A stretch of DNA of 64,000 nucleotides from positions 2,480,001-2,544,000 of the forward strand of contig OY969581.1 of NCBI GenBank assembly GCA_963701265.1, in the 5' to 3' direction. The translations under genes and the position numbers were made by a program. Below are positions 1 through 8,362 of the stretch, in pieces. A model generated the notes under the pieces. The model saw only the letters and a program-made list of their open reading frames with translations. It had not been told where the DNA came from and made no database searches. Source of the DNA: VRUE01 sp963701265. Its GTDB lineage: Bacteria; Actinomycetota; Thermoleophilia; Solirubrobacterales; 70-9. Positions within the stretch are counted from its first letter, which is position 1; each line of letters begins with the position of its first letter.

Positions 1-9
1 TTGCATTAC

Positions 10-40
10 AAAGCCGGCCCCCAATGGGGGCCGGCTTTTT
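10..40. terminator. Rho-independent terminator hairpin
   Basis: A 13-bp GC-rich stem with a 3-nt loop is followed on the plus strand by five T residues. It lies just beyond the 3' end of the minus-strand malate dehydrogenase gene and can also end a plus-strand transcript entering from the left. Confidence 0.8.
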
Positions 41-70
41 CATTACCGAAACTCAGATCCGCGTCTGAAC

Positions 71-1057
71 TCAGACCAAGCCGAGCTGACTGACCGCGTC
101 GCGCTCCTCGCGCAGCTCCGCCGCGCTGGCGTCAATCCGCCCGCGTGAGAACTCAGGCACCTCGAGGCCCTCGACGATCGACCACTCGCCGCCGCTGCAG
201 GTACAGGGAAATCCGGCGACGATTCCCTCGGCGACGCCGTAGGAGCCGTCTGCGGGCACACCCATCGAGACCCAGTCACCGGCGGCGGTGCCGAGCACCC
301 AGTCGTGAACGTGGTCGATCGCCGCGTTGGCGGCCGAGGCAGCGCTGGACGCACCGCGCGCCTCGATAATCGCAGCGCCGCGTTTTGCCACCCGTGGGAT
401 GAACTCGTCGGCGATCCACGCCTGATCGTCGACAGCATCCCAGGCACTCTGGCCGTTGACCTTGGCGTTTACGAGGTCCGGGTACTGCGTGGTCGAGTGA
501 TTGCCCCAGACGGTCATGTTGGTGACGTCAGACACCTGCACGCCCAGCTTGTTGGCGGTCTGCGCGATCGCACGGTTGTGATCGAGTCGCATCATCGCCG
601 TGAAGCGCTCGCGCGGCACACCGTCGGCATTCGACATCGCGATCAAGCAGTTGGTGTTGGCGGGATTGCCGACGACGAGAATCCGCACGTCATCAGCGGC
701 GCCAGCGGCAATCGCTTCACCCTGGGGCTTGAAAATTCCACCGTTTGCCTCAAGCAGGTCGGAACGCTCCATGCCTGGACCGCGCGGACGGGCACCGACA
801 AGCAGGCCCACGTTGCAACCGTCAAAGGCGGCCTTCGGCTCGTCGAAGATGTCGATCTTTCGCAACAGGGGAAACGCGCAGTCGTCGAGCTCCATCGCTG
901 TTCCCTCGGCCGCCTTGACGGCATCGGGGATCTCCAGCAGGCTCAGCTCCACGGGTGTGTCCGCGCCCAGCATCTGTCCACTGGCGATGCGGAAGAGGAG
1001 CGCGTAGCCAATCTGCCCAGCGGCGCCGGTCACGGTGACTTTCACGGGGGTGCTCAC
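71..1057 (-). CDS. mdh: Malate dehydrogenase
   Basis: This enzyme interconverts malate and oxaloacetate with NAD in the TCA cycle. The 328-aa protein has the dinucleotide-binding GAAGQIGY loop at residues 11-18, substrate arginines in RPRGPGMER near 90-98, GNPANTN near 130, and the catalytic Asp159/His187 pair (LDHNRA and WGNHS). The length is normal for the cytosolic-type family. The start is GTG, with AGGAG 10 nt upstream. It lies 56 bp downstream of icd on the same strand, so the two TCA genes probably form an icd-mdh operon ending at the hairpin at 10-40. Confidence 0.95.
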   Translation of the reverse strand: MSTPVKVTVTGAAGQIGYALLFRIASGQMLGADTPVELSLLEIPDAVKAAEGTAMELDDCAFPLLRKIDIFDEPKAAFDGCNVGLLVGARPRGPGMERSDLLEANGGIFKPQGEAIAAGAADDVRILVVGNPANTNCLIAMSNADGVPRERFTAMMRLDHNRAIAQTANKLGVQVSDVTNMTVWGNHSTTQYPDLVNAKVNGQSAWDAVDDQAWIADEFIPRVAKRGAAIIEARGASSAASAANAAIDHVHDWVLGTAAGDWVSMGVPADGSYGVAEGIVAGFPCTCSGGEWSIVEGLEVPEFSRGRIDASAAELREERDAVSQLGLV

Positions 1058-1113
1058 AGAATCTCTTCTCCTGGATTCGTGGTTTTCGAAGAATCAGGGT
1101 GGGGCTCTGGCGC

Positions 1114-2328
1114 TTAGGCCATCGCCCGCTGCAGGCCCTCGTCGATCGACCCGAGGAACTCCTGCGTGGTCTGGAACTCCTGCTCGGGGCCGACGAGCAG
1201 AGCCAAGTCTTTGGTCATCTTCCCGGCTTCCACCGTCTCCACACAGACTCGCTCCAAAGTCTCAGCGAAGCTCGAGACCGCGGGGGTGTCGTCAAGGCGG
1301 CCGCGCGCGGCGAGGCCGCGAGTCCAGGCGAAGATCGAAGCGATCGGGTTGGTCGAGGTCGGCTTGCCCTCTTGATGCTGGCGATAGTGACGGGTGACGG
1401 TGCCGTGCGCGGCCTCCGCCTCAACCGTTTTGCCGTCGGGGCTCATCAAAACGCTGGTCATCAAGCCGAGCGAACCGAACCCCTGGGCGACTGTGTCGGA
1501 CTGCACGTCGCCGTCGTAGTTCTTGCAGGCCCAGACGTAGCCCCCCTCCCACTTCAGCGCCGCCGCAACCATGTCGTCGATCAGGCGGTGTTCGTAGGTG
1601 ATCCCGGCAGCCTCGAACTCGGTCTTGAACTCAGCCTCATAGACCTCGGCGAAGAGGTCCTTGAAGCGACCGTCGTAGCGCTTGAGGATCGTGTTCTTGG
1701 TCGAGAGGTAGACCGGGTAGCCGCGATCGAGACCGTAGCGCATCGAAGCCCGGGCGAAATCGCGAATCGAGTCGTCGAGGTTGTACATCGCCATCGCGAT
1801 GCCACCACCGGGGAAGTCGTAGACATCGAGCTCAACCGGCTCCGAGCCGTCCTTGGGCGTGTAGGTGAGGGTCAGCGTGCCCTCACCGGGCACCACCATG
1901 TCGGTGGCCCGGTACTGGTCGCCGAAGGCGTGGCGGCCGATCACGATCGGCTTGGTCCAGCCCGGCACCAGGCGCGGGATGTTGGCGATCACAATCGGCT
2001 CGCGGAAGATCACACCACCGAGGATGTTGCGGATCGTCCCGTTCGGCGAGCGGTACATATCGGCCAGGCCGAACTCCTCCACCCGCGCCTCGTCGGGGGT
2101 GATCGTCGCGCACTTGACGCCGACGCCGTGCTGCCTGATCGCGTTGGCCGCGTCGACGGTGATCTGATCGCGGCTCGCATCGCGGCTCTCGATGCCGAGG
2201 TCGAAATAAACCAGCTCGAGATCGAGGTAAGGCAGGATCAGCTGCTCTTTGATGAACGACCAGATGATCCGGGTCATCTCGTCGCCGTCGAGCTCGACGA
2301 TCGGGTTCTTGACGGAGATCTTTGCCAC
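1114..2328 (-). CDS. icd: NADP-dependent isocitrate dehydrogenase
   Basis: Oxidatively decarboxylates isocitrate to 2-oxoglutarate. The sequence is of the dimeric, eukaryote-like type: an N-terminal PIVELDGDEMTRIIW segment, the substrate loop SPNGTIRNILGG, and the GTVTRH motif whose Arg-His pair is typical of NADP rather than NAD specificity. I chose the GTG at 2328 (404 aa), because the family consensus begins just after it and a TAGCAT -10 box lies 10 nt upstream. An ATG at 2361 would add 11 unconserved residues. It is divergent from aidB, with only 41 bp between the two starts. Confidence 0.93.
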   Translation of the reverse strand: MAKISVKNPIVELDGDEMTRIIWSFIKEQLILPYLDLELVYFDLGIESRDASRDQITVDAANAIRQHGVGVKCATITPDEARVEEFGLADMYRSPNGTIRNILGGVIFREPIVIANIPRLVPGWTKPIVIGRHAFGDQYRATDMVVPGEGTLTLTYTPKDGSEPVELDVYDFPGGGIAMAMYNLDDSIRDFARASMRYGLDRGYPVYLSTKNTILKRYDGRFKDLFAEVYEAEFKTEFEAAGITYEHRLIDDMVAAALKWEGGYVWACKNYDGDVQSDTVAQGFGSLGLMTSVLMSPDGKTVEAEAAHGTVTRHYRQHQEGKPTSTNPIASIFAWTRGLAARGRLDDTPAVSSFAETLERVCVETVEAGKMTKDLALLVGPEQEFQTTQEFLGSIDEGLQRAMA

Positions 2329-2338
2329 GCGGCGGGCG

Positions 2339-2344
2339 ATGCTA
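2339..2344 (-). promoter_or_regulatory. -10 box (TAGCAT) of icd
   Basis: TAGCAT lies 10 nt upstream of the icd GTG, a spacing that implies a leaderless transcript. No convincing -35 box is visible. Confidence 0.4.
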
Positions 2345-2369
2345 CCGATGGGCTGGCACAATCAGGTCA

Positions 2370-4040
2370 ATGGCCACCATCGAGCGCCGCAGCCCCGCCA
2401 CCCACGAGGTCTTCAACCAGGCCTCGCCGCTGCAGGACTACAACCCCTTCGACGCCGACAAACCGCTGCAGGAGGCACTGCGGCGCGAGGGTGCTGACTG
2501 GGCCGAGGACCGGGCTCGCGAGTTGGGTGCGATCTGCGGCTCCTCGCAGACGATCCGCTGGGGCTTCGAGGCCAATGAAAAGAAGCCGGAGCTGAAGACC
2601 CACGACCGCTACGGCCACCGCATCGACGAGGTCGAGTTCGACAGCTCTTGGCACGAGCTGATGCGGATCGGCGTCGACCACGGGCTGCACGCAGCGCCCT
2701 GGCGGGAACCCGGCAGCGGTGCCCACGTCGCCCGGGCGACGATGTTCATGCTGCTGATGCAGGCTGAGAGCGGCGTCGGCTGCCCGCTCTCGATGACCTA
2801 CTCCGCGATTCCGGCGCTGCGCCAGCAGCCCGAGCTCGCCGCCGAGTGGGAGGAGCGCTTCCTCTCGCTCGACTACGACGAGCGCTCGCTGCCGGCGGAG
2901 CGCAAGAGCGGCGCCCTCTGCGGGATGGCGATGACCGAGAAGCAGGGCGGCTCCGACGTGCGCGCCAACACCACCGTGGCCACCCCGCTGAACGGCGGCG
3001 GGCCCGGCGCCGAGTACGAACTGGTCGGTCACAAGTGGTTCTGCTCGGCCCCGATGTGCGACGCCTTCCTCGTCCTCGCCCAGACCGAGTCCGGCATCTC
3101 CTGCTTCCTGATGCCGCGCTGGACTCCCGACGGCGAGCGCAACGGCTTCCAGATCCAGCGCCTCAAGGACAAGCTCGGCAACCGCTCCAACGCCTCCTCG
3201 GAGCTCGAGTTCCGCGGCGCCTGGGCGCGCATGGTCGGTGAGGAGGGACGCGGTGTGCCGACGATCATCGAGATGGTCAATCACACCCGGCTCGACTGTG
3301 TGATCGGCGCCGCCACCGGCTACCGCGCGGGGCTCGTGCAGGCGCTCAACCACGCCGAACACCGCGCCGCATTCGGTAAGGAGCTGATTGACCAGCCGCT
3401 GATGCGCAACGTCCTCGCCGACCTCGCGGTCGAGTCCGAGGCCGCCACCGTCGCCGCAATGCGCCTCGCCCGCGCCTACGACGAGGCCGGCAGCGGCGAT
3501 GAGGAGGCCGCCAACTTCCGCCGCCTTACCAATGCCGTGCTCAAGTACTGGATGTGCAAGCGAGCCCCCTCGCACGCGGTCGAGTGCCTCGAGTGCCTCG
3601 GCGGCAACGGCTACGTCGAGGAGTCGGGCATGCCCCGTCTCTATAGAGAGGCCCCGCTCGCCTCGATCTGGGAGGGCTCCGGCAACGTCCAGTGCCTCGA
3701 TGTCCTCCGCGCAATGGTCAAGAGCCCAGCCTCGGTCGATGCCTTCTTCGCCGAGGTCCTCGAGGGCGCCGGCGCCGAACCGAAGCTAGACGCCTACGTC
3801 TCCTCCCTGCGCGACGAAGTTCCCGGCGACATCGAGACGATCGAGTCCCGCGCCCGCCGCATAGTCGAGAAAATGGCCGTCGCCCTACAAGCTTCACTCC
3901 TAGTTCGCTACGGCGACCCCGCCGTCTCCGACGCCTTCTGCGCCTCGCGCCTCTCCGGCGACTGGGGCAACGCCTACGGAACCCTCCCCGCGGGCACGGA
4001 CTTCAGCTCGATCATCGAGCGTCACCGACCTCGGGCTTGA
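2370..4040 (+). CDS. aidB: AidB-like acyl-CoA dehydrogenase
   Basis: A flavoprotein of the acyl-CoA dehydrogenase superfamily, AidB branch, which in E. coli belongs to the adaptive response to alkylation; its physiological substrate is unsettled. The 556-aa length and the signatures MTEKQGGSDV, GHKWFCSAP, RLKDKLGNRSNASSE and RLYREAPLASIWEGSGNV all match AidB rather than fatty-acid ACADs. The start is the ATG at 2370, where the family-like N-terminus begins; the reading frame stays open upstream into icd. No Ada or AlkA gene is adjacent, so a role in alkylation defence is carried over from the family only. Confidence 0.85.
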   Translation: MATIERRSPATHEVFNQASPLQDYNPFDADKPLQEALRREGADWAEDRARELGAICGSSQTIRWGFEANEKKPELKTHDRYGHRIDEVEFDSSWHELMRIGVDHGLHAAPWREPGSGAHVARATMFMLLMQAESGVGCPLSMTYSAIPALRQQPELAAEWEERFLSLDYDERSLPAERKSGALCGMAMTEKQGGSDVRANTTVATPLNGGGPGAEYELVGHKWFCSAPMCDAFLVLAQTESGISCFLMPRWTPDGERNGFQIQRLKDKLGNRSNASSELEFRGAWARMVGEEGRGVPTIIEMVNHTRLDCVIGAATGYRAGLVQALNHAEHRAAFGKELIDQPLMRNVLADLAVESEAATVAAMRLARAYDEAGSGDEEAANFRRLTNAVLKYWMCKRAPSHAVECLECLGGNGYVEESGMPRLYREAPLASIWEGSGNVQCLDVLRAMVKSPASVDAFFAEVLEGAGAEPKLDAYVSSLRDEVPGDIETIESRARRIVEKMAVALQASLLVRYGDPAVSDAFCASRLSGDWGNAYGTLPAGTDFSSIIERHRPRA

Positions 4041-4057
4041 GACGTCCCTAAGCGGCT

Positions 4058-4123
4058 GAGACGCCCGGGGTCACTCCGCAGGAACTCCCGCGAAGCGGCC
4101 TGCGGAGTGACCCCGGGCGTCTC
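4058..4123. repeat. Large inverted repeat between convergent genes
   Basis: Two perfectly complementary 25-nt arms (4058-4082 and 4099-4123) flank a 16-nt loop between the convergent aidB and site-2 protease genes. It probably acts as a bidirectional terminator, although neither side has a T-run, and the arm length exceeds that of ordinary terminators. It may instead be a dispersed palindromic element. Confidence 0.8.
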
Positions 4124-4141
4124 CGGCTCATTGGGTTCGGC

Positions 4142-5302
4142 TCACGACTGATCCCGCAGCGCTCGGCCCACTTGCTCGATGGTGATGACTCCGGAGAGCC
4201 GGCCATCAGCGTCGACCGCCATGAGGGCACCAAAACGACGTAGGGCACGATTGGAGAGCAGCGAGTCGAGTGGAGCGTCATCGCGAACCTGGAAGGTCCC
4301 GTCATCGTGCTCTAGCAGGTCGGAGACGAAGGAGGTCGTGCGTGATGTCTCCGGCACCTCGTCGGCTTTGTCGCGAACGACGAGGCCAAGGAAATGGTGA
4401 GCTGCATCGACCACCGGAAACCAGGGCCAGCGGTAGCGCAGGAAGTATTCGTCCAACGCTTGCTCGACGCTCAACTCGTCGGAGATCGTGACCGGCTGGC
4501 GGTCCATCACGTCTGAGACCTGGAGGCTGCTGATCTTGCCGGTGATCCTGGTCTGCATCGAGGCCGCCTTGGCGGAGCTGTTGATCACGAAGCCGATCAG
4601 GGCGAGCCAGACGCCGCCGAAGGTGTTGCCGCTGAAGATCATCAGCAGGCCGCCGCCGATGAAGAGGTAGGCGAAGACGCGGCCGAGGTTGGCGGCGAAG
4701 CGGGTCGCCGAGTTGCGATCGCCGGTGCGCCACCAAGCGAGCGCGCGGACGATCCGGCCGCCGTCCATCGGGAAGGCGGGCAGCAGGTTGAAGAGGAGAA
4801 CGGCCGCGTTGACCCATGCCAGCCAGCCGATCATCGCCATCACTCCTGAGACGCCGGAGTTATCCTCGATCAGCACCGCTTGCTTGAACTCCTCGGCACC
4901 GACCGCAGCGATGCCCGCCGCGGTCAGCGCGACGACGATGGCAAGCGTCACCAGAGGGCCGGCGACCGCAACCTTGAACTCGGCAGCCGGGCCGTCGGAC
5001 TCGCGATCCATGCGCGCCATGCCGCCCAAGATCCAGAGCTGGATGCTGGAGATGCCGATGCCGTTGCGCAACGCCGCGAAGGCGTGGCCGAGCTCGTGCA
5101 GGACGATCGAGGCGAAGAAGCCGAGGGCGCTGATCACCGCCAGCGTGAAGGGCGTCGAGCCCGAGCTGCTCTCGCCCAGCACATCGCCGTAGAAACCGGA
5201 GAGCCAGAAGATCACCAGGAAGAGGAAGAAAAACCACGACCAGTCGACGGTGATGCGGATTCCGCGGACGTGGAACAGGGTGATTGGTTTGCCGCCCAGC
5301 AT
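4142..5302 (-). CDS. Site-2 protease family (M50) zinc metalloprotease with CBS domains
   Basis: A 386-aa intramembrane metalloprotease of the Rip/SpoIVFB-like group. HELGH at residues 69-73 provides two zinc ligands and the general base, and NLLPAFPMDGG at 172-182 gives the third ligand (Asp180). Five or six hydrophobic segments fill residues 20-235. The C-terminal 120 residues form a CBS pair (DVMDRQPVTI... and a second ending near VITIEQVG), which in this family senses adenine nucleotides. The ATG at 5302 is preceded at 7 nt by TACCAT. It is divergent from an M28 peptidase across a duplicated promoter. The substrate is unknown; regulated cleavage of an anti-sigma factor is only a family-based guess. 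Confidence 0.88.
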   Translation of the reverse strand: MLGGKPITLFHVRGIRITVDWSWFFFLFLVIFWLSGFYGDVLGESSSGSTPFTLAVISALGFFASIVLHELGHAFAALRNGIGISSIQLWILGGMARMDRESDGPAAEFKVAVAGPLVTLAIVVALTAAGIAAVGAEEFKQAVLIEDNSGVSGVMAMIGWLAWVNAAVLLFNLLPAFPMDGGRIVRALAWWRTGDRNSATRFAANLGRVFAYLFIGGGLLMIFSGNTFGGVWLALIGFVINSSAKAASMQTRITGKISSLQVSDVMDRQPVTISDELSVEQALDEYFLRYRWPWFPVVDAAHHFLGLVVRDKADEVPETSRTTSFVSDLLEHDDGTFQVRDDAPLDSLLSNRALRRFGALMAVDADGRLSGVITIEQVGRALRDQS

Positions 5303-5309
5303 TGACGCA

Positions 5310-5315
5310 ATGGTA
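5310..5315 (-). promoter_or_regulatory. -10 box (TACCAT) of the site-2 protease gene
   Basis: TACCAT ends 7 nt before the ATG at 5302. The 22 bp immediately upstream of this box recur upstream of the divergent gene's -10 box. Confidence 0.5.
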
Positions 5316-5431
5316 CGGAGCCGTGGGGGTGGGGGTTCCACTTGACTTTTTCGGTGGGGCCGGGGTGGGCTGGCGCCCGGGGCTCCCGACGAAAAAGCAA
5401 AACGTTCCACCCCCACCCCCACGGCTCCGTA
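5314..5431. repeat. Outward-facing duplicated promoter region (inverted repeat)
   Basis: Perfect 22-nt arms at 5314-5335 and 5410-5431 (a C-rich tract ending CGGCTCCGTA) point outward. Inside them, 5346-5353 and 5390-5397 pair again as CTTTTTCG/CGAAAAAG. Each arm runs directly into the -10 box of a divergent gene, so both genes carry the same upstream sequence of roughly 40 bp. Confidence 0.8.
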
Positions 5432-5435
5432 TAAG
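5430..5435 (+). promoter_or_regulatory. -10 box (TATAAG) of the M28 peptidase gene
   Basis: TATAAG ends 10 nt before the ATG at 5446. It abuts the right arm of the inverted repeat. Confidence 0.5.
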
Positions 5436-5445
5436 TTCGTGACGA

Positions 5446-6621
5446 ATGCAGGCCGACCAAGACCAACTGCAGAGCTGGCTGGAGGAGTTCGAGGGGATTT
5501 ATCGGCCCTCCGCTTCGGAAGGTGAGCGGCGGGCCGCGGAGTGGATTGTTGGGCGCTTTGGCGAGCTCGGGGCGGAGGCGCGGATCGAGGCTGAGGCCGC
5601 CCACGGCACCTATTGGTGGCCGTTGGGGCTGGGCGCCGTGCTTGGTGCGCTGGCCGGGATTGCCGGGCTGCTGGGAAAGCGCCTGCTCGGCGCCATCCTC
5701 GGCGCGATCGGTGCCGCCGGGATCGCCGATGACTTTCCGCCGGGCAAACGCCGCCTGCGCAAGCCACTGGCGAAACGCACCACCTACAACGTGGTCTGCG
5801 AGTTCGGCCCCGCCGAGGCCGAGCGGACGATGGTGGTCGTCGCCCACCACGACGCTGCCCACTCGGGCCTGATCTTCCACCCCGAGATTCCCAAGTTCGC
5901 CGACCGCCTCGGCCTAATCGAGGGCAAAGACACCAGCCCGCCACTAATGGCACCGGTGATCGGCGGCCCGATCCTCGCCGCGCTCGGCGCCCTCAGCGGC
6001 CGCCGGGCCCTATCCAAGCTGGGCATCGTGCTCGGCCTCGGCTCGGCCGCGGCGATGGCCGACATCGGGTCGCGCAAAACCGTCCCCGGCGCCAACGACA
6101 ACGGCACCGCCGTTGTCGCCCTGCTCGCCTTGGCCCAACGGCTGGTCGAGCAACCGCCCAAGGACATCCGCGTGATCCTGCTCTCGGCCGGCGCCGAGGA
6201 GTCCTTCAGCGAGGGGATCAAGGCCTTCGGCGAGCGCCACTTCCCCAGCCTGCCGCGGGAGAGCACCTTCTTCCTCGCCGTCGACTCGATCGGCTCCCCC
6301 CACTTGCTCGTCCTCCGCGGCGAGGGCTTCCTCAAGATGCGCGAGTACTCGCCGCGGGCGCTGGCGCTGATGGACGGGCTCGCCGAGGAGCTCGGCATCT
6401 GGCTCTACCCCAACCTGCGCTTGCACAACGGCACCGACGGCCTCGAGCCGCTGGCGGCGGGCTACGAGACCGCCTCGCTCTGCGGCTGCACCGACCTCAA
6501 GAACCCCGCCAACTACCACTGGCCCAACGACCTCGCCGAGAACGTCGACTTCGACAGCGTCGCCGACGGCGTCCGTTTGATCGAGGCCGCGGCGCGCCGC
6601 CTCGACGAGCGCTGGCTGTAG
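5446..6621 (+). CDS. M28-family metallopeptidase, membrane-anchored
   Basis: A 391-aa di-zinc aminopeptidase-like protein. Motifs in order are AHHDAAHS (first ligand His with Asp136), GANDNGT (bridging Asp218), GAEES (catalytic Glu251 and ligand Glu252) and NYHWPND near 353 (last His). Residues 59-95 are Gly/Ala/Leu-rich and look like one or two membrane helices inserted before the catalytic core, and a second hydrophobic patch lies near 170-205. There is no signal peptide, so topology is uncertain. It shares a promoter architecture with the divergent site-2 protease, suggesting co-regulated proteolysis. Confidence 0.85.
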   Translation: MQADQDQLQSWLEEFEGIYRPSASEGERRAAEWIVGRFGELGAEARIEAEAAHGTYWWPLGLGAVLGALAGIAGLLGKRLLGAILGAIGAAGIADDFPPGKRRLRKPLAKRTTYNVVCEFGPAEAERTMVVVAHHDAAHSGLIFHPEIPKFADRLGLIEGKDTSPPLMAPVIGGPILAALGALSGRRALSKLGIVLGLGSAAAMADIGSRKTVPGANDNGTAVVALLALAQRLVEQPPKDIRVILLSAGAEESFSEGIKAFGERHFPSLPRESTFFLAVDSIGSPHLLVLRGEGFLKMREYSPRALALMDGLAEELGIWLYPNLRLHNGTDGLEPLAAGYETASLCGCTDLKNPANYHWPNDLAENVDFDSVADGVRLIEAAARRLDERWL

Positions 6622-6627
6622 CGAGCT

Positions 6628-6652
6628 AAATCCGACTGCGGGGTCGGATTTT
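6628..6652 (+). terminator. Rho-independent terminator after the M28 peptidase
   Basis: A 9-bp stem (AAATCCGAC / GTCGGATTT) with a 6-nt loop starts 7 nt after the stop codon and ends in four T residues. Confidence 0.75.
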
Positions 6653-6657
6653 GGCTC

Positions 6658-6663
6658 TATAGA
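6658..6663 (+). promoter_or_regulatory. -10 box (TATAGA) of the sdh operon
   Basis: TATAGA ends 10 nt before the sdhA GTG. There is no Shine-Dalgarno sequence, consistent with a leaderless message. Confidence 0.5.
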
Positions 6664-6673
6664 GTCCGCGCTC

Positions 6674-8362
6674 GTGCCTACGCATGACGTACTCGTGATC
6701 GGCGCCGGCCTGGCCGGACAGCGAGCAGCACTGGCGGCAGCCGAGGAAGGTGTCTCGGTCGGGATCGTCAGCAAGGTCCACCCGGTCCGCTCGCACTCCA
6801 ACGCCGCCCAGGGCGGGATCAACGCCGCGCTCAACCCCGGCGACTCCTGGGAGTCGCACGCCTTCGACACGATCAAGGGCTCGGATTACCTGAGCGACCA
6901 GGACGCGGTCGAAATCATGTGCCGCGAGGCGCCGGAGGAGATCCTCCACCTCGAGCACCTCGGCGTCACCTTCCACCGCAACGAGGAGGGCAAGCTCGGC
7001 ACCCGCGCCTTCGGCGGCGCCTCCGCCGCCCGCACCTACTACGTCGCCGACATCACCGGCCAGGCGATCATGCACGTGCTCTACGAGCAGCTGATGAAGT
7101 ACTCAGAGCGCGTCGCCCGCTACGAGGAGTGGTTCTGCACGGCGCTGGCGATGGACGAGCAGGGCGAGTGCTGCGGTGTCGTCACCCGCAACATCGCCGA
7201 CGGCTCGATGCAGCTCTTCCGCGCCAAGTCGGTGATCCTCGCCAGCGGCGGCAACGGGCAGGTCTGGAAGCCGACCACCAACGCCCTCATCTGCACCGGC
7301 GACGGCATCGGCATGGCCTACCGGGCCGGGGCGAAGCTGATGGACATGGAGATGATCCAGTACCACCCGACGACGCTGGCGGGCAAGGGCTTCCTGATCA
7401 CCGAGGGCGCCCGCGGCGAGGGCGCTCACCTGCTCAACAAGAACGGCGAACGCTTCATGGAGCGCTACGCGCCGAACAAGATGGAGCTGGCCTCGCGCGA
7501 CGTCGTCTCCCGCGCCGAGCAGACCGAGATCAACGAGGGCCGCGGCTTCCCCGACGGCACCGTCGCCCTCGACATCACCGTGGTGCCGAAGAAGCGCGTG
7601 CACGAGGCACTGCGCGAGATCGTCCTCGTCGGCAAGGACTTCGCCGGCGTCGACATCACCAAGGAACCGATCCACATCAAGCCCGGCAACCACTACACGA
7701 TGGGCGGGATCAAGACCGACGTCGACGGTCGCACCGACATCCCCGGGCTCTACGCCGCCGGCGAGGTCGCCTGCGTCTCGGTCCACGGCGGCAACCGCCT
7801 CGGCGCCAACTCGCTGCTCGACACGCTGATCTTCGGCCGCCGCTCCGGCGCCGACGCCGCCGCCCGCGCCAAGCGCACGGAGGGCTCGCGGCCCTCGAAA
7901 GCGGTGCTCGAGGCCGAGCAGGCGACGATCGACGCGATCTCCGCCCGCGAGAAGGGCTCCGGCCGCCGCGTCTCGGAGATCAAGTTTGACCTGGGCACGG
8001 TGATGGACGCCAAGGTCGCGGTCTTCCGCGACGAGGCCGGCATCACCGAAGCGCTGGAGACGGTGCGGCGGCTCAAGGAGGAGGCCAAGACCGCCTACAT
8101 CGACGACAAGAGCTCGATCTTCAACCAGGACCTGCTCGGCGCGATCGAGCTCGGCTACATGCTCGACAACGCCGAGTGCACCTGCGTCGCCGCGCTCGAG
8201 CGCAAGGAGAGCCGTGGCGCCCAGTACAGGACGGACTTCCCGGAGCGCAATGATGAGGAGTGGCTCAAGCACATCGACTTGCAGCTCAACGACGACGGCC
8301 CGGAGATCTCCTACTCAGAGGTGACGATCACCCAGTGGGAACCGGAAGTGAGGAGCTACTGA
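6674..8362 (+). CDS. sdhA: Succinate dehydrogenase/fumarate reductase flavoprotein subunit
   Basis: The 562-aa catalytic subunit oxidises succinate to fumarate. It begins with the FAD-binding GAGLAGQ and contains SHSNAAQGGINAAL, the site of covalent histidyl-FAD attachment (the His two residues before SNAAQGG). Further on are HPTTLAGKGFLITEGARGEG and a C-terminal helical domain with GGIKTDVDGRTDIPGLYAAGEVA. The start is the GTG at 6674, giving VPTHDVLVIGAG directly. First gene of a tightly overlapping sdhA-sdhB-sdhE operon. Confidence 0.95.
   Translation: MPTHDVLVIGAGLAGQRAALAAAEEGVSVGIVSKVHPVRSHSNAAQGGINAALNPGDSWESHAFDTIKGSDYLSDQDAVEIMCREAPEEILHLEHLGVTFHRNEEGKLGTRAFGGASAARTYYVADITGQAIMHVLYEQLMKYSERVARYEEWFCTALAMDEQGECCGVVTRNIADGSMQLFRAKSVILASGGNGQVWKPTTNALICTGDGIGMAYRAGAKLMDMEMIQYHPTTLAGKGFLITEGARGEGAHLLNKNGERFMERYAPNKMELASRDVVSRAEQTEINEGRGFPDGTVALDITVVPKKRVHEALREIVLVGKDFAGVDITKEPIHIKPGNHYTMGGIKTDVDGRTDIPGLYAAGEVACVSVHGGNRLGANSLLDTLIFGRRSGADAAARAKRTEGSRPSKAVLEAEQATIDAISAREKGSGRRVSEIKFDLGTVMDAKVAVFRDEAGITEALETVRRLKEEAKTAYIDDKSSIFNQDLLGAIELGYMLDNAECTCVAALERKESRGAQYRTDFPERNDEEWLKHIDLQLNDDGPEISYSEVTITQWEPEVRSY

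Noticed and set aside
5303..5953. N-terminal extension of the site-2 protease reading frame
   Set aside because: It runs through the divergent promoter and the M28 gene; Arg/Pro-rich noise. The ATG at 5302 with a -10 box is better.
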